A stretch of DNA of 64,000 bases, taken from NCBI RefSeq assembly GCF_020907985.1, contig NZ_JAJJPA010000003.1, forward strand, positions 124,001 through 188,000. Direction: 5' to 3'. Below are positions 1-11,047 of the stretch, piece after piece; within the stretch, counting starts at the first letter, position 1, and each line of letters opens with the position of its first letter. The position numbers were made by a program, and so were the translations under genes. The notes under the pieces were generated by a model. The model was not told where the DNA came from and searched no databases. It saw only the letters and a list, made by a program, of their open reading frames with translations. The DNA is from Kitasatospora humi (GTDB lineage Bacteria > Actinomycetota > Actinomycetes > Streptomycetales > Streptomycetaceae).

Positions 1-246
1 ACGGTGATCGTCATCGAGCACAACCTCGATGTGATCAAGACCGCCGACTGGATCGTGGACATGGGTCCCGAGGGCGGCAGCGGCGGCGGCACCGTGGTCG
101 CCGAGGGCACCCCGGAGGAGGTCGCCCAGGTCACGGCCAGCCACACCGGCAAGTTCCTGCGCGACATCCTGGGTGACCGGGTCACCGACGAGGCGCCGGT
201 GCCGGCCCCGCGCGGGGCGCGCAGGCGCGCGGCGGTCAGGAAGTAG
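1..246 (+). CDS. uvrA: UvrA C-terminal end (partial)
   Basis: This is the last 81 codons of the excinuclease ABC subunit A; the gene begins before the window. The frame reads [20 protein letters not shown] and then a GPEGGSGGG stretch, which is the H-loop and glycine-rich end of the second ABC ATPase domain of UvrA. The protein finishes with a basic Ala/Arg tail. UvrA is the ATP-dependent damage-recognition subunit of nucleotide excision repair and loads UvrB. uvrC, the nuclease subunit, lies about 600 bp downstream with one Rieske gene between them. The assignment is secure although only the end is visible. Confidence 0.93.
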   Translation, partial: TVIVIEHNLDVIKTADWIVDMGPEGGSGGGTVVAEGTPEEVAQVTASHTGKFLRDILGDRVTDEAPVPAPRGARRRAAVRK

Positions 247-321
247 CAAGCGGCCGGGAGCGCCGGGGGAGCGGAGCTAGACTGCGCCCGTTCCCCCAGC
301 GCTCACTTCCAGGAGCACCAC

Positions 322-807
322 ATGTCCGACATGACCGAATCGCCCGTCACCTCTCGCCGGACCCTGCTCTGCTGCGGGGCCGCCGTGCTGGCCGGGGGCT
401 CCGCGCTCGCGGTCGCCGGCTGCTCCAGCTCGGCCGGCTCCACCGACAGCTCGGCCGGCTCCACCAACGGCTCGGCCGGCAGCTCGGCCACCTCCGGCCA
501 GAAGTCCGCCGCCCCGGTGCAGCTCGGCCCGGCCTCGGCGGTGCCGGTCGGCGGCGGCACGGTCTACCGGGAGCAGCGGATCGTGGTGACCCAGCCGACC
601 CAGGGCCAGTACAAGGCGTTCAGCGCCCGCTGCACCCACGCCGGCTGCATCGTCGACCAGGTGGCCGCCGGCACCATCCAGTGCCCCTGCCACGGCAGCC
701 GGTTCGCCATCGCGGACGGCTCGGTCACCGACGGCCCGGCGCCCAAGCCGCTGCCCGACTACCCGGTGACCGTGGACAACGGGCAGCTCACGGTCACTCC
801 CAGCTAG
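322..807 (+). CDS. Rieske [2Fe-2S] lipoprotein
   Basis: A 161-residue exported Rieske iron-sulfur protein. The N-terminus has a twin-arginine-like SRRTLL motif, a hydrophobic stretch and a lipobox ending AVAGC (Cys34), so it is probably exported folded and lipid-anchored outside the membrane. A Ser/Gly/Thr-rich linker of about 45 residues follows. The Rieske fold carries C104-x-H106 and C121-x-x-H124 as cluster ligands, with C109 and C123 placed for the usual disulfide. An AGGAG sits just before the ATG. No oxygenase or cytochrome partner is adjacent, so the electron-transfer partner is unknown. It lies alone between uvrA and uvrC. Confidence 0.88.
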   Translation: MSDMTESPVTSRRTLLCCGAAVLAGGSALAVAGCSSSAGSTDSSAGSTNGSAGSSATSGQKSAAPVQLGPASAVPVGGGTVYREQRIVVTQPTQGQYKAFSARCTHAGCIVDQVAAGTIQCPCHGSRFAIADGSVTDGPAPKPLPDYPVTVDNGQLTVTPS

Positions 808-852
808 AGCTAGGGTTTCGACTGTCAGAACGTACGAGGGGGACCGAACCGC

Positions 853-2886
853 ATGGCTGACCCGTCCACCTACCGCCCGGCACCCGGCGCGATCCCGACC
901 TCTCCGGGGGTCTACCGGTTCCGGGACGAGTACGGCCGGGTGATCTACGTCGGCAAGGCCAAGAGCCTGCGCCAGCGGCTCTCCTCCTACTTCCAGGACG
1001 TGGCCAACCTCCACCCGCGCACCGCCACCATGGTCACCACCGCCGCCTCGGTGGAGTGGACCGTGGTCGGCACCGAGGTCGAGGCGCTGCAGCTGGAGTA
1101 CTCCTGGATCAAGGAGTTCGACCCGCGGTTCAACGTCAAGTACCGCGACGACAAGAGCTACCCCGAGCTCGCGGTCACCCTCAACGAGGAGTTCCCCCGG
1201 GTCCAGGTGATGCGCGGGGCGCACCGGAAGGGCGTGCGCTACTTCGGGCCCTACGGGCACGCCTGGGCGATCCGGGAGACGGTCGACCTGCTGCTGCGGG
1301 TGTTCCCGGTCCGCACCTGCTCCAACGGCGTCTTCAAGCGCGCCCAGCAGGTCGGTCGCCCCTGCCTGCTCGGCTACATCGGCAAGTGCGCCGCGCCCTG
1401 CGTGGGCAGGGTCTCGGCGGCCGACCACCGGGCGCTGGCCGAGGAGTTCTGCGACTTCATGGCCGGGCGCACCGGCAACCACGTGCGCCGACTGGAAGAG
1501 CAGATGCGCGAGGCCGCCGCCGAGCTGGAGTACGAGAAGGCGGCCCGGCTGCGCGACGACATCGAGGCGCTCAAGCGCGCGATGGAGAAGAACGCGGTGG
1601 TGCTGGCCGACGGCACCGACGCCGACCTGCTCGCCCTCGCCGAGGACGAGTTGGAGGCGGCCGTGCAGATCTTCCACGTCCGCGGCGGCCGGGTGCGCGG
1701 CCAGCGCGGCTGGGTCACCGACAAGGTCGAGGACGTCGACACCGCCGCGCTGGTGGAGCATGCGCTCCAGCAGCTCTACGGCGGCGGCAGCGAGTCGGTG
1801 CCGCGCGAGGTGCTGGTGCCCGCGCTGCCCGATCCGGTCGCTCCCGTGCAGGAGTGGCTGGGTGGCTTGCGGGGAGCCCAGGTTGACCTGCGGGTGCCGC
1901 AACGCGGTGACAAGAAGGACCTGATGGCCACCGTGGAGCGCAACGCCCAGCAGGCGCTGGCACTTCACAAGACCAAGCGGGCCTCCGACCTGACCACCCG
2001 CAGCCGGGCCCTGCAGGAGATCGCCGACGCGCTGGAGCTGGACAGCGTGCCACTGCGGATCGAATGCTTCGACATCTCCCACCTCCAGGGGGAGGACGTG
2101 GTCGCCTCCATGGTGGTCTTCGAGGACGGTCTGGCCCGCAAGAGCGAGTACCGGCGCTTCCAGATCAAGGGCTTCTCCGGCCAGGACGACGTGCGCTCGA
2201 TGCACGAGGTGATCAGCCGCCGGTTCCGCCGCTACCTCCAGGAGCGCGAGCAGACCGGCGAATGGGCCGTTCAGGAGACCGGGGCCGACGAAGACCCGGC
2301 CGGCCCCCGCACCGACGACGGCCGCCCCAAGCGCTTCGCCTACCCGCCGCAGCTGCTGGTGGTCGACGGCGGCCAGCCCCAGGTGGCGGCTGCCCGGCGC
2401 GCGCTTGACGAACTGGGGATCGACGACGTGGCGTTGTGCGGCCTGGCGAAGCGGCTGGAGGAGGTCTGGCTGCCGGGCCAGGACGACCCGGTGGTGCTGC
2501 CGCGCAGCAGCGAGGGCCTCTACCTGCTGCAGCGGGTCCGCGACGAGGCGCACCGGTTCGCCATCTCCTACCAGCGCTCCAAGCGCACCAAGCGGCTGAC
2601 CACCGGCGGCCTGGACGCGGTGCCCGGCCTCGGCCAGACCCGCCGCACCGCGCTGCTCAAGCACTTCGGCTCGGTGAAGAAGCTGCGCGCCGCCACGGTC
2701 GAGGAGATCTGCGAGGTCCCGGGGATCGGGCGCCGGACCGCCGAAACTGTTGTCACGGCGTTGTCCTCCCGGACACCCGCGGCATTCGCCGTGAACACCG
2801 CCACGGGCGAGATCATTGAGGATGCCGTGCCCGGGGGCACGATCGACGAGAGCCTGGCGAGTACCGAGAGCGGGGAACCGAAGTGA
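853..2886 (+). CDS. uvrC: Excinuclease ABC subunit C
   Basis: UvrC makes the two incisions on either side of a lesion in nucleotide excision repair. The 677-residue protein has the full domain order. An N-terminal GIY-YIG nuclease contains SPGVYRF and [14 protein letters not shown], and a Cys-bearing segment follows. A UVR motif sits near residues 215-240 ([18 protein letters not shown]). The RNase H-like nuclease half has [19 protein letters not shown] and VVDGGQPQV. Tandem helix-hairpin-helix motifs lie at the C-terminus ([13 protein letters not shown] and [13 protein letters not shown]). Length is normal for actinobacteria. It overlaps rapZ by four bases (GTGA) and leads the uvrC-rapZ-yvcK-whiA operon. 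Confidence 0.97.
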   Translation: MADPSTYRPAPGAIPTSPGVYRFRDEYGRVIYVGKAKSLRQRLSSYFQDVANLHPRTATMVTTAASVEWTVVGTEVEALQLEYSWIKEFDPRFNVKYRDDKSYPELAVTLNEEFPRVQVMRGAHRKGVRYFGPYGHAWAIRETVDLLLRVFPVRTCSNGVFKRAQQVGRPCLLGYIGKCAAPCVGRVSAADHRALAEEFCDFMAGRTGNHVRRLEEQMREAAAELEYEKAARLRDDIEALKRAMEKNAVVLADGTDADLLALAEDELEAAVQIFHVRGGRVRGQRGWVTDKVEDVDTAALVEHALQQLYGGGSESVPREVLVPALPDPVAPVQEWLGGLRGAQVDLRVPQRGDKKDLMATVERNAQQALALHKTKRASDLTTRSRALQEIADALELDSVPLRIECFDISHLQGEDVVASMVVFEDGLARKSEYRRFQIKGFSGQDDVRSMHEVISRRFRRYLQEREQTGEWAVQETGADEDPAGPRTDDGRPKRFAYPPQLLVVDGGQPQVAAARRALDELGIDDVALCGLAKRLEEVWLPGQDDPVVLPRSSEGLYLLQRVRDEAHRFAISYQRSKRTKRLTTGGLDAVPGLGQTRRTALLKHFGSVKKLRAATVEEICEVPGIGRRTAETVVTALSSRTPAAFAVNTATGEIIEDAVPGGTIDESLASTESGEPK

Positions 2887-3797
2887 CAGTGTCCGATGAC
2901 GGGGGTACCACCCGGCCGCAGGGAGCCGCGAGTGAGACCGCACCGGAACTGGTGATCATCTCCGGCATGTCCGGAGCCGGCCGCAGCACCGCGGCCAAGT
3001 GCCTGGAGGACCTCGGCTGGTTCGTGGTCGACAACCTGCCGCCGGCGCTCATTCCCACCATGGTCGACCTGGGCGCCCGCTCGCAGGGTGCGGTGGCCCG
3101 GATCGGCGTGGTGATCGACGTCCGCGGCCGGCAGTTCTTCGACGACCTGCGAACCTCCCTGGAGGACTTGGAGAAGCGCGGCATCCGGCTGCGGGTGGTC
3201 TTCCTGGAGTCCGGCGACGGGGCGCTGGTGCGCCGCTTCGAGAGCGTGCGCCGGCCGCACCCGCTGCAGGGCGACGGCCGGATCGTGGACGGCATCGCCC
3301 AGGAGCGCGACCTGCTGCGCGAACTGCGCGGCGAGGCCGACCTGGTGATCGACACCACCGACCTCAACGTGCACCAGCTGCGGGCCAAGCTGGACGCCCA
3401 GTTCGCCGACCACGACGAGCCCGAACTGCGCTGCACCGTGATGAGCTTCGGCTTCAAGTACGGCCTGCCGGTCGACGCCGACCTGGTGGTCGACTGCCGC
3501 TTCCTGCCGAACCCGCACTGGGTGCCGGAGTTGCGGGCCCGTACCGGCACCGACACCGAGGTGGCCGAGTACGTGTTCCAGCAGCCCGGCGCCAAGGAGT
3601 TCCTCGACGGTTACGCCGAGCTGCTGCGGATTATCACCGAGGGTTACCGCCGCGAGGGTAAGCGGTACATGACGCTTGCCGTAGGCTGCACCGGTGGCAA
3701 GCATCGCAGCGTCGCGATGTCGGAGCGATTGACGAAGCGTCTGGTCGCGGACGGCGTGGAGACGGTGCTGGTGCACCGCGACATGGGACGGGAGTAG
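2883..3797 (+). CDS. rapZ: RapZ/YvcJ-family nucleotide-binding protein
   Basis: A 304-residue P-loop protein of the RapZ (YvcJ) family, which binds ATP/GTP; the enterobacterial member binds small RNAs that control amino-sugar synthesis. A Walker A motif (GMSGAGRS, residues 28-35) sits in the N-terminal kinase-like half. The C-terminal half has the family signature [17 protein letters not shown], thought to bind RNA or metabolite. The GTG start overlaps the uvrC stop (GTGA), and no better start lies downstream of it. Its neighbours are yvcK and whiA, the linkage conserved across Gram-positives. The target in actinomycetes is not established. Confidence 0.93.
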   Translation: MTVSDDGGTTRPQGAASETAPELVIISGMSGAGRSTAAKCLEDLGWFVVDNLPPALIPTMVDLGARSQGAVARIGVVIDVRGRQFFDDLRTSLEDLEKRGIRLRVVFLESGDGALVRRFESVRRPHPLQGDGRIVDGIAQERDLLRELRGEADLVIDTTDLNVHQLRAKLDAQFADHDEPELRCTVMSFGFKYGLPVDADLVVDCRFLPNPHWVPELRARTGTDTEVAEYVFQQPGAKEFLDGYAELLRIITEGYRREGKRYMTLAVGCTGGKHRSVAMSERLTKRLVADGVETVLVHRDMGRE

Positions 3798-3840
3798 CGG
3801 CGGGCCGAGGGCCCACCGAGGACAGGAACGTGGGGTAGGT

Positions 3841-4908
3841 GTGACGGGGTACTCGCCAGGGCGGCAGCAGCACCAGCACAAGGCCGCCGAGCGGGGCTCC
3901 CCGTCACGAGGCTCCCGGGGCGGCACCGCGCCGCGGATCACGGCCCTCGGCGGCGGCCAGGGGCTGTCCGCCTCGCTCTCCGCGCTGCGCCGCCTCACCT
4001 CCGACCTGACCGCCGTGGTCACCGTCGCCGACGACGGCGGCTCCAGCGGCCGGCTCCGCGCCGAGCTGGGCGTGCTGCCCCCCGGCGACCTGCGCAAGGC
4101 GCTGGCCGCGCTCTGCGGCGACGACGACTGGGGCCGCACCTGGTCCGAGGTGCTCCAGCAGCGCTTCACCGGCACCGGCGAGCTGGGCGGCCACGCGGTC
4201 GGCAACCTGCTGATCGTGGCGCTCTGGGAGAAGCTCGGCGACCCGGTGGCGGCGCTGGAGTGGGTCGGCCGGCTGCTCAACGTGCAGGGCCGGGTGCTGC
4301 CGATGTCGGCCGTCCCGCTGGACATCGAGGCCCAGGTGCGCGGCCACGACCCGGCGCACCCCGCCGCGGTCACCGCCGTGCGCGGCCAGGCCGACGTGGC
4401 GATCACCCCGGGCACCGTGCAGTCGGTGCGGCTGCTGCCCGAGGAACCGCCGGCGGTGCCCGAGGCGGTGACCGCCGTGCTGGAGGCGGACTGGGTGGTG
4501 CTCGGCCCCGGCTCCTGGTTCACCAGCGTGCTGCCGCACCTGCTGGTGCCCGAGCTGGCCAAGGCCCTGGTGTCGACCAAGGCCCGGCGGCTGCTCTGCC
4601 TCAACCTGGCCCCGCAGCCCGGCGAGACCGAGGGCTTCACCCCGCAGCGCCACCTGGAGGTGATCGCCGACCACGCCCCGGACCTGGACGTGGATGCGAT
4701 CCTGGTGGACGAGCGGGCGGTCACCGGTGGCGCCTTCGGCGTGGCCGACCTGGCCGGCCTGCACCGGGCGGCCGAGCGGATGGGCGCGGCCCTGGTGCTG
4801 GACACGGTGGCCGCCAAGGACGGCAGTCCGCGACACGACCCCGAGCTTCTGGCTGCCGCGTACGACCGGATTTTCCGGACACATGGAAGGATCGGCCCAT
4901 GGCGATGA
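3841..4908 (+). CDS. yvcK: YvcK/CofD-family putative gluconeogenesis factor
   Basis: A 355-residue protein of the YvcK (CofD-like) family, linked to carbon metabolism and cell-wall homeostasis through UDP-sugar binding. The nucleotide-binding loop [13 protein letters not shown] lies at residues 35-47, followed by [14 protein letters not shown]. The first 30 or so residues are a basic, poorly conserved extension. The GTG start follows the rapZ stop by 43 bp. The 3' end overlaps the start of whiA by 10 bp, suggesting translational coupling. Family membership is clear; the exact biochemical activity is not known from sequence. Confidence 0.92.
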   Translation: MTGYSPGRQQHQHKAAERGSPSRGSRGGTAPRITALGGGQGLSASLSALRRLTSDLTAVVTVADDGGSSGRLRAELGVLPPGDLRKALAALCGDDDWGRTWSEVLQQRFTGTGELGGHAVGNLLIVALWEKLGDPVAALEWVGRLLNVQGRVLPMSAVPLDIEAQVRGHDPAHPAAVTAVRGQADVAITPGTVQSVRLLPEEPPAVPEAVTAVLEADWVVLGPGSWFTSVLPHLLVPELAKALVSTKARRLLCLNLAPQPGETEGFTPQRHLEVIADHAPDLDVDAILVDERAVTGGAFGVADLAGLHRAAERMGAALVLDTVAAKDGSPRHDPELLAAAYDRIFRTHGRIGPWR

Positions 4909-5879
4909 CGGCAGCGGTGAAGGATGAAATCAGCCGGCTCCCCGTCACCCGGGCCTGCTGTCGCAAGGCTGAGGTGTCGGCGATCCTGCGATTCGCGGGC
5001 GGACTGCACATTGTGAGCGGTCGGATCGTGATCGAGGCGGAGCTGGACACCGGCATTGCGGCCCGACGGCTGCGCAAGGACCTGCTGGAGATCTTCGGGC
5101 ACGGCTCCGAGCTGGTGGTGATGGCTCCCAGCGGTCTGCGGCGCGGCAGCCGGTACGTGGTCCGGGTGATCAAGGACGGCGAGTTGCTGGCCCGGCAGAC
5201 CGGGCTGGTGGACGGGCGCGGCCGCCCGATCCGGGGCCTGCCCCCGGCGGTGGTCTCCGGTGCCACCTGCGACGCCGAGGCGGCCTGGCGCGGCGCCTTC
5301 CTGGCCCACGGCTCGCTCACCGAGCCGGGCCGGTCCTCCTCGCTGGAGATCACCTGCCCCGGCTCCGAGGCCGCGCTCGCCCTGGTCGGCGCGGCCCGCC
5401 GGCTGGGCATTCCGGCCAAGGCCCGCGAGGTGCGCGGCGCCGACCGGGTGGTGATCCGGGACGGCGACGCGATCGGCGCGCTGCTCACCCGGCTCGGCGC
5501 CCACGAGTCGGTGCTGGCCTGGGAGGAGCGCCGGCTGCGCCGCGAGGTGCGGGCCACCGCCAACCGGCTGGCCAACTTCGACGACGCCAACCTGCGCCGC
5601 TCGGCCCGGGCCGCGGTGGCGGCCGGCGCCCGGGTGGCCCGGGCCCTGGAGATCCTCGGCGACGAGGTGCCCGAGCACCTGGCCGCGGCCGGCCAGCTGC
5701 GGATGCAGCACAAGCAGGCATCGCTGGAGGAACTGGGCGCGCTCGCCGACCCGCCGCTGACCAAGGACGCGGTGGCCGGCCGGATCCGCCGGCTGCTGGC
5801 GATGGCCGACAAGCGGGCGATGGAGCTCGGCCTGCCCGGCACCGAGGCGAGCCTCACCGAGGAGATGGCGCTCAGCTGA
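4899..5879 (+). CDS. whiA: Sporulation transcription regulator WhiA
   Basis: WhiA works with WhiB to switch Streptomyces aerial hyphae from growth to sporulation septation. This 326-residue protein matches the family length. The N-terminal two-thirds is the LAGLIDADG-like homing-endonuclease fold with no catalytic use, beginning [20 protein letters not shown]. The C-terminal helix-turn-helix includes [20 protein letters not shown]. The ATG at 4899 lies inside the end of yvcK and gives the family's N-terminus; the reading frame stays open far upstream, but that part is yvcK in another frame. A strong hairpin terminator follows at 5915. Confidence 0.96.
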   Translation: MAMTAAVKDEISRLPVTRACCRKAEVSAILRFAGGLHIVSGRIVIEAELDTGIAARRLRKDLLEIFGHGSELVVMAPSGLRRGSRYVVRVIKDGELLARQTGLVDGRGRPIRGLPPAVVSGATCDAEAAWRGAFLAHGSLTEPGRSSSLEITCPGSEAALALVGAARRLGIPAKAREVRGADRVVIRDGDAIGALLTRLGAHESVLAWEERRLRREVRATANRLANFDDANLRRSARAAVAAGARVARALEILGDEVPEHLAAAGQLRMQHKQASLEELGALADPPLTKDAVAGRIRRLLAMADKRAMELGLPGTEASLTEEMALS

Positions 5880-5914
5880 CGCCGGACGGCGCACGGCCGA
5901 CCGCACTCCCGATC

Positions 5915-5961
5915 GGGCCCGGTGGGGCGCACCGCAAACCGCGGTGCGCCCCACCGGGCCC
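5915..5961 (+). terminator. Rho-independent terminator after whiA
   Basis: A perfect 21-bp inverted repeat (5915-5935 with 5941-5961) closes a five-base AAACC loop. It begins 36 bp after the whiA stop. There is no long T run, as is usual in this GC-rich group, but the stem is strong. It ends the uvrC-whiA operon before the separately transcribed gap gene. Confidence 0.88.
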
Positions 5962-6125
5962 ATTACGTCACATCGAAGATTGGCCGCAAGTACGCCACGA
6001 CATGGCGTAGGCCACAGGGGATGTGCCTGTGCGGCGTCAGGGGGGGTAGGGTCATGGGTGGTCGGGGACAACCCATTTCAAACCCCCCGTCGGGTCCATC
6101 CGGCGTACCTAAAGGAGATCGGTAA

Positions 6126-7130
<1,005 letters not shown>

Positions 7131-7157
7131 CCCTGCGGGAGCATGTGATGTGACGGG

Positions 7158-7196
7158 CAGGGCCCGGACGGCGGCACACTCCGCCTCCGGGCCCTG
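7158..7196 (+). terminator. Hairpin between gap and pgk
   Basis: An 11-bp stem (CAGGGCCCGGA with its complement), a single bulged C and a further 5-bp stem around a six-base loop lie 28 bp after the gap stop. It could end the gap transcript or let only part of it continue into pgk, which has its own leader of about 100 bp after the hairpin. Confidence 0.7.
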
Positions 7197-7295
7197 TCCC
7201 TGCCCACCCTCACCGCTGTTCCGCCCGCTCCGGCGGTGCGGCTCGGTGCTGCGCCGCCTGTGCAGCGCCACCCCTTTCCCAGGAGATCGAAGACC

Positions 7296-8516
7296 GTGAA
7301 GACCATCGACGACCTCGACGTGTCCGGCAAGCGGGTGTTCGTCCGCGCCGACCTGAACGTGCCGCTGAACGGCACCACGATCACCGACGACGGCCGGATC
7401 CGCGCCGTCGCGCCGACCATCGCCGCGCTGCTGGAGCGCGGCGCCAAGGTGGTCGTCGCCTCCCACCTCGGCCGCCCCAAGGGCGCGCCGGACCCGCAGT
7501 TCTCGCTGGCGCCGGTGGCCGTGCGCCTGGGCGAGCTCCTCGGCCGGCCGGTCGCCTTCGCGACCGACACCGTGGGTGACAGCGCGAAGGCCACCGTCGC
7601 CGCTCTCGGCGACGGCGAGGTCACGCTGCTGGAGAACCTGCGCTTCAACGCCGGCGAGACCAGCAAGGACGACGCCGAGCGCGGTGCCTTCGCCGACCGG
7701 CTGGCCGAGCTGGCCGACCTCTACGTGGGTGACGGCTTCGGCGCGGTGCACCGCAAGCACGCCTCGGTCTACGACCTGCCGGCCCGGCTGCCGCACGCGG
7801 CCGGCCTGCTGATCGAGAAGGAGCTGGGCGTCCTCAAGCGGCTGACCGAGGACGTGCGGCGCCCCTACGCCGTGGTGCTCGGCGGCTCCAAGGTCTCCGA
7901 CAAGGTCGGGGTGATCGACAACCTGCTGGGCAAGGCCGACCGGATCCTGATCGGCGGCGGCATGATGTTCACCTTCCTCAAGGCCCTGGGCCACGAGGTG
8001 GGCGGCTCGCTGCTGCAGGAGGACCAGATCCCGGTGGTGCTGGAGTACCTGGAGCGGGCGAAGGCCAACGGCGTGGAGTTCATCATTCCGGTGGACACCG
8101 CGGTCGCCGGCTCCTTCCCGGACGTCAAGACCGGCACCCCGGTCGAGGACTTCGAGGTCGTCGACGTCGACGCGATCCCGGCGGGCAAGCTCGGCCTGGA
8201 CATCGGCCCCAAGACCGCCGCGCTCTTCGCCGAGAAGCTGGCCGACGCCAAGACGGTCTTCTGGAACGGCCCGATGGGCGTCTTCGAGCACCCGCAGTTC
8301 GCCGACGGCACCCGCGCGGTGGCCCAGGCCCTGCTCACCGCGTCGACCCCTCCCGGCGACGCCTTCACCGTGGTCGGCGGCGGCGACTCGGCCGCGGCGG
8401 TGCGCACCCTCGGCTTCGACGAAAACAAGTTCGGACACATCTCGACCGGCGGTGGCGCGAGCCTGGAGTACCTGGAGGGCAAGACGCTCCCGGGTATCGC
8501 CGCCCTGGAGGCCTGA
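7296..8516 (+). CDS. pgk: Phosphoglycerate kinase
   Basis: Phosphoglycerate kinase transfers the acyl phosphate of 1,3-bisphosphoglycerate to ADP. I place the start at the GTG at 7296 because AGGAGA lies 9 bp before it and the protein then begins [20 protein letters not shown], the usual N-terminus; the frame is open 60 bp further up without a ribosome site. The 406-residue product carries [10 protein letters not shown], the hinge and substrate segment SHLGRPKG, the ADP-site GGGMMFTF and the phosphate loop GGGDSAAAV. tpiA follows three bases after the stop, so the two are co-transcribed. Confidence 0.96.
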   Translation: MKTIDDLDVSGKRVFVRADLNVPLNGTTITDDGRIRAVAPTIAALLERGAKVVVASHLGRPKGAPDPQFSLAPVAVRLGELLGRPVAFATDTVGDSAKATVAALGDGEVTLLENLRFNAGETSKDDAERGAFADRLAELADLYVGDGFGAVHRKHASVYDLPARLPHAAGLLIEKELGVLKRLTEDVRRPYAVVLGGSKVSDKVGVIDNLLGKADRILIGGGMMFTFLKALGHEVGGSLLQEDQIPVVLEYLERAKANGVEFIIPVDTAVAGSFPDVKTGTPVEDFEVVDVDAIPAGKLGLDIGPKTAALFAEKLADAKTVFWNGPMGVFEHPQFADGTRAVAQALLTASTPPGDAFTVVGGGDSAAAVRTLGFDENKFGHISTGGGASLEYLEGKTLPGIAALEA

Positions 8517-8519
8517 CCC

Positions 8520-9305
8520 ATGACTGACCGTCTCCCGCTGATGGCGGGCAACTGGAAGATGAACCTCAACCACCTCGAGGCCATCCAGCACACCCAGAAG
8601 TTGGCCTTCGCCCTGTCCGACAAGGACTTCAAGGCGGTCGAGGTCGCGGTGCTGACCCCGTTCACCGATCTGCGCTCGGTGCAGACCCTGGTGGACGGCG
8701 ACAAGCTGAAGATCAAGTACGGCTCGCAGGACATCTCGGCGCACGACGGCGGTGCCTACACCGGCGAGGTCTCCGGTCCGATGCTGGCCAAGCTGAAGTG
8801 CAGCTACGCGGTGATCGGCCACTCGGAGCGGCGCCAGTACCACGGCGAGACCGACGAGCTGGTCAACGCCAAGGTGAGGGCCGCCTACCGCAACGGGATC
8901 ACCCCGATCCTGTGCGTCGGCGAGCCGCTGGAGGTCCGCAGGGCCGGCACCCACACCGAGTACACGCTGGCGCAGCTGGACGGCGCGCTGGCCGAGGTGC
9001 CCGCCGCGCAGGCCGAGAGCATCGTGGTGGCCTACGAGCCGGTCTGGGCGATCGGCACCGGCGAGGTGGCCACCCCCGAGGACGCACAGGAGGTCTGCGC
9101 CGCGATCCGGGCCCGGCTGGCCGAGCTGTACGACGCCGAGCTGGCCGAAAAGGTGCGGGTGCTCTACGGCGGCTCGATGAAGGCCGGCAACGTGGCCGGG
9201 CTGATGGCCAAGCCCGACATCGACGGCGGTCTGATCGGCGGCGCCTCGCTGGACACGGACGAGTTCGTCAAGATCGTGCGTTACCGGGAGCAGGCGGTAG
9301 GCTAA
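8520..9305 (+). CDS. tpiA: Triosephosphate isomerase
   Basis: Triosephosphate isomerase interconverts dihydroxyacetone phosphate and glyceraldehyde-3-phosphate. The 261-residue TIM barrel has all catalytic residues: Lys13 in AGNWKMN, His101 in VIGHSERR and Glu173 in [11 protein letters not shown]. The phosphate-gripping YGGSMKAGN and IGGASLD loops are also present. It starts three bases after pgk, so the pair shares a transcript, and a terminator hairpin follows its stop. Confidence 0.97.
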   Translation: MTDRLPLMAGNWKMNLNHLEAIQHTQKLAFALSDKDFKAVEVAVLTPFTDLRSVQTLVDGDKLKIKYGSQDISAHDGGAYTGEVSGPMLAKLKCSYAVIGHSERRQYHGETDELVNAKVRAAYRNGITPILCVGEPLEVRRAGTHTEYTLAQLDGALAEVPAAQAESIVVAYEPVWAIGTGEVATPEDAQEVCAAIRARLAELYDAELAEKVRVLYGGSMKAGNVAGLMAKPDIDGGLIGGASLDTDEFVKIVRYREQAVG

Positions 9306-9329
9306 CGCCCCCGCAGCAACGTAGTCTTT

Positions 9330-9362
9330 GGGCCGGACCTCCTTTCCCGGGGGGTCCGGCCC
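9330..9362 (+). terminator. Terminator after tpiA
   Basis: A 10-bp GC-rich stem (GGGCCGGACC with its complement) and a 13-base loop start 24 bp after the tpiA stop. It separates the glycolytic genes from secG. Confidence 0.75.
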
Positions 9363-9410
9363 TGGTTGGTCTCAGCCGAATGAGCCTTGAACGAGAGAGT
9401 TGGTCCCGCC

Positions 9411-9647
9411 GTGGTTCTCGGGTTCTCGATTGCCCTGATCGTCTTCAGCGTGCTGCTGGTCGTCCTGGTGCTGCTGCACAAGGGGAAGGGCGGCGGCCTG
9501 TCCGACATGTTCGGCGGCGGCGCGCTCTCGACGGGTGGCGGTTCGGCGGTGGCCGAGCGGAACCTCGACCGCATCACGATCATCATCGGCCTTGCCTGGT
9601 TCGCCTGCATCGTCGTACTGGGTCTGCTGATCAAGGTCAAGGGCTGA
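9411..9647 (+). CDS. secG: Preprotein translocase subunit SecG
   Basis: SecG is the small non-essential subunit of the SecYEG channel. The product of about 78 residues has two membrane helices (GFSIALIVFSVLLVVLVLL and ITIIIGLAWFACIVVLGLL) with the glycine-rich cytoplasmic loop GKGGGLSDMFGGG between them. I chose the GTG at 9411 because the protein then starts VVLGFSIAL as in relatives; an upstream TTG at 9387 would add eight residues but lacks a ribosome site. It sits between tpiA and an RbpA-family gene. Confidence 0.9.
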   Translation: MVLGFSIALIVFSVLLVVLVLLHKGKGGGLSDMFGGGALSTGGGSAVAERNLDRITIIIGLAWFACIVVLGLLIKVKG

Positions 9648-9789
9648 TCCGGACTCAGTTCCGAAGCCGGTGCGGACAGATCCTTATCCGCTCCGTACAC
9701 TGGGACAACTTGCCACCGTCCGCAGCGGGCGGTCGGTCGGCAGTGCCTGGGCGCCTCCAGGCAGTCAAGGGCATGCAGGGAGTCAGATC

Positions 9790-10125
9790 GTGGCAAGTGG
9801 CAACGCCATTCGAGGCAGCAGGGTCGGGGCCGGCCCGATGGGTGAGGCGGAGCGCGGCGAGTCCGCTCCCCGCAACCGGATCTCCTTCTGGTGCGCCAAC
9901 AAGCACGAGACGCGCCCCAGCTTCGCCGCCGACGCCGTCATCCCGGACACCTGGGACTGCCCGCGCTGCGGGTTCCCGGCCGGGCAGGACGAGCACAACC
10001 CGCCGGCGCCCTCGCGCAACGAGCCGTACAAGACGCACCTGGCCTACGTCCGGGAGCGCCGCACGGACGCGGACGGCGAGGCGATCCTGGCGGAGGCGCT
10101 GGCCAAGCTGCGTGGCGAGATCTGA
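9790..10125 (+). CDS. RbpA-family RNA polymerase-binding protein
   Basis: A 111-residue protein of the RbpA family; the founding actinobacterial RbpA binds the principal sigma factor and stabilises open complexes. The visible core is FWCANKHETRPSFAADA ... WDCPRCGFPAGQD, with Cys/His and CxxC positions suited to a zinc site. It is followed by a charged helix (VRERRTDADGEAILAEALAK) resembling the sigma-interacting end. The GTG start has a GCAGGGA ribosome site. This gene is the copy linked to secG; a second, better studied RbpA usually lies elsewhere in such genomes, so this may be a paralogue with its own role. Confidence 0.8.
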   Translation: MASGNAIRGSRVGAGPMGEAERGESAPRNRISFWCANKHETRPSFAADAVIPDTWDCPRCGFPAGQDEHNPPAPSRNEPYKTHLAYVRERRTDADGEAILAEALAKLRGEI

Positions 10126-10142
10126 GCGGTAGTCACACACGG

Positions 10143-10178
10143 CTGAGGGGCGGTGCGCTGGTGCGCACCGCCCCTCAG
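10143..10178 (+). terminator. Terminator after the RbpA-family gene
   Basis: A perfect 16-bp stem (10143-10158 with 10163-10178) around a four-base TGGT loop starts 17 bp after the stop codon. The stem is symmetrical and could also act against the converging pgl transcript. Confidence 0.88.
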
Positions 10179-10216
10179 TCATTTCGCTGCCCCCGCCCAC
10201 GGGCTGGCTGCACCTC

Positions 10217-10260
10217 CCGGCCGCCGTCAGCCCCCACGACCGGGGACTGACGGCGGCCGG
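10217..10260 (-). terminator. Terminator of the pentose-phosphate operon
   Basis: A perfect 14-bp stem (CCGGCCGCCGTCAG with its complement) with a 16-base loop lies immediately after the pgl stop on the minus strand. It ends the tkt-tal-zwf-opcA-pgl transcript. Confidence 0.8.
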
Positions 10261-10261
10261 C

Positions 10262-11047
10262 TCAGGCCGAGGCCGGAGGGTAGAGCGCCGGCGGCAGCTT
10301 GCCGGCCGCCGCCCGGTCCAGCAACCAGAGGGTGCGGACCGTGCCGTACGCGCCGGAGGCCGGGGCCTGCAGCTCACCCGGGCTGGTCAGGGCCAGCGCC
10401 ACCGCGTCCGCCTTGTCCTCGCCGGCCGCCAGCAGCCAGACCTCGCGGGCCGCCCGGATGGCGGGCAGGGTGAGCGAGATCCGGGTGGGCGGCGGCTTGG
10501 GCGCCCCGCGCACCCCGACCACGGTGCGCGCGGTCTCCCGCACGCCGGGGTGCTCGGGGAAGAGCGAGGCGACATGGGTGTCCGGGCCGACGCCGAGCAG
10601 CAGCACGTCGAAGGCCGGCACCCCGATGTGGTCCTCGGGGCCGGCAGCGGCCGCCAGCTCCTCGGCGTACCGCTCCGCGGCGGCCTCCACATCGGCGCCC
10701 GCCACCCCGTCCGAGGCGGGCATGATGTGCACCCGCGCCGGGTCCAGCGGGACCTTGGACAGCAGCTCGTCGTTGGCCTGGACGGCGTTGCGCTCCGGAT
10801 CGGCGGCGGGCACGAAGCGCTCGTCGCCCCACCACAGGTCCAGCCGCGACCAGTCCACCGCGTCCCGGGCGGGGGACTCGGCGATCGCGGCCAGCAGCGC
10901 GTTGCCGTTGCGCCCGCCGGTGAGCACCACCGAGGCCGTGCCCCGGGCGGCCTGCGCGTCGACGATCTTGGTGATCAGTCGCGCGGCGGCCGCCCGGGCC
11001 ATCAGCTCCTTGTCGCGGTGCACCACCAGCTGCGGCACGCCGGTCAC
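10262..11047 (-). CDS. pgl: 6-Phosphogluconolactonase
   Basis: Pgl hydrolyses 6-phosphogluconolactone, the product of the neighbouring Zwf, to 6-phosphogluconate. The 261-residue protein has the SugI/DevB signatures SVVLTGGRNGN, LWWGDERFV and FDVLLLGVGPDTHVASLFP. Its GTG start overlaps the opcA stop as GTGA, which decides the start within a frame that stays open far upstream. It is the last gene of the operon and is followed at once by a terminator. Confidence 0.94.
   Translation of the reverse strand: MTGVPQLVVHRDKELMARAAAARLITKIVDAQAARGTASVVLTGGRNGNALLAAIAESPARDAVDWSRLDLWWGDERFVPAADPERNAVQANDELLSKVPLDPARVHIMPASDGVAGADVEAAAERYAEELAAAAGPEDHIGVPAFDVLLLGVGPDTHVASLFPEHPGVRETARTVVGVRGAPKPPPTRISLTLPAIRAAREVWLLAAGEDKADAVALALTSPGELQAPASGAYGTVRTLWLLDRAAAGKLPPALYPPASA

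Noticed and set aside
277..2943. 888-codon open frame antisense to the Rieske gene and uvrC
   Set aside because: It is the shadow of uvrC codon composition; its translation is repetitive, His/Leu/Gly-rich and has no domain, while uvrC has every expected motif.
2568..6071. 1167-codon antisense frame across rapZ, yvcK and whiA
   Set aside because: It spans three well-supported genes on the other strand and has no start context or recognisable sequence.
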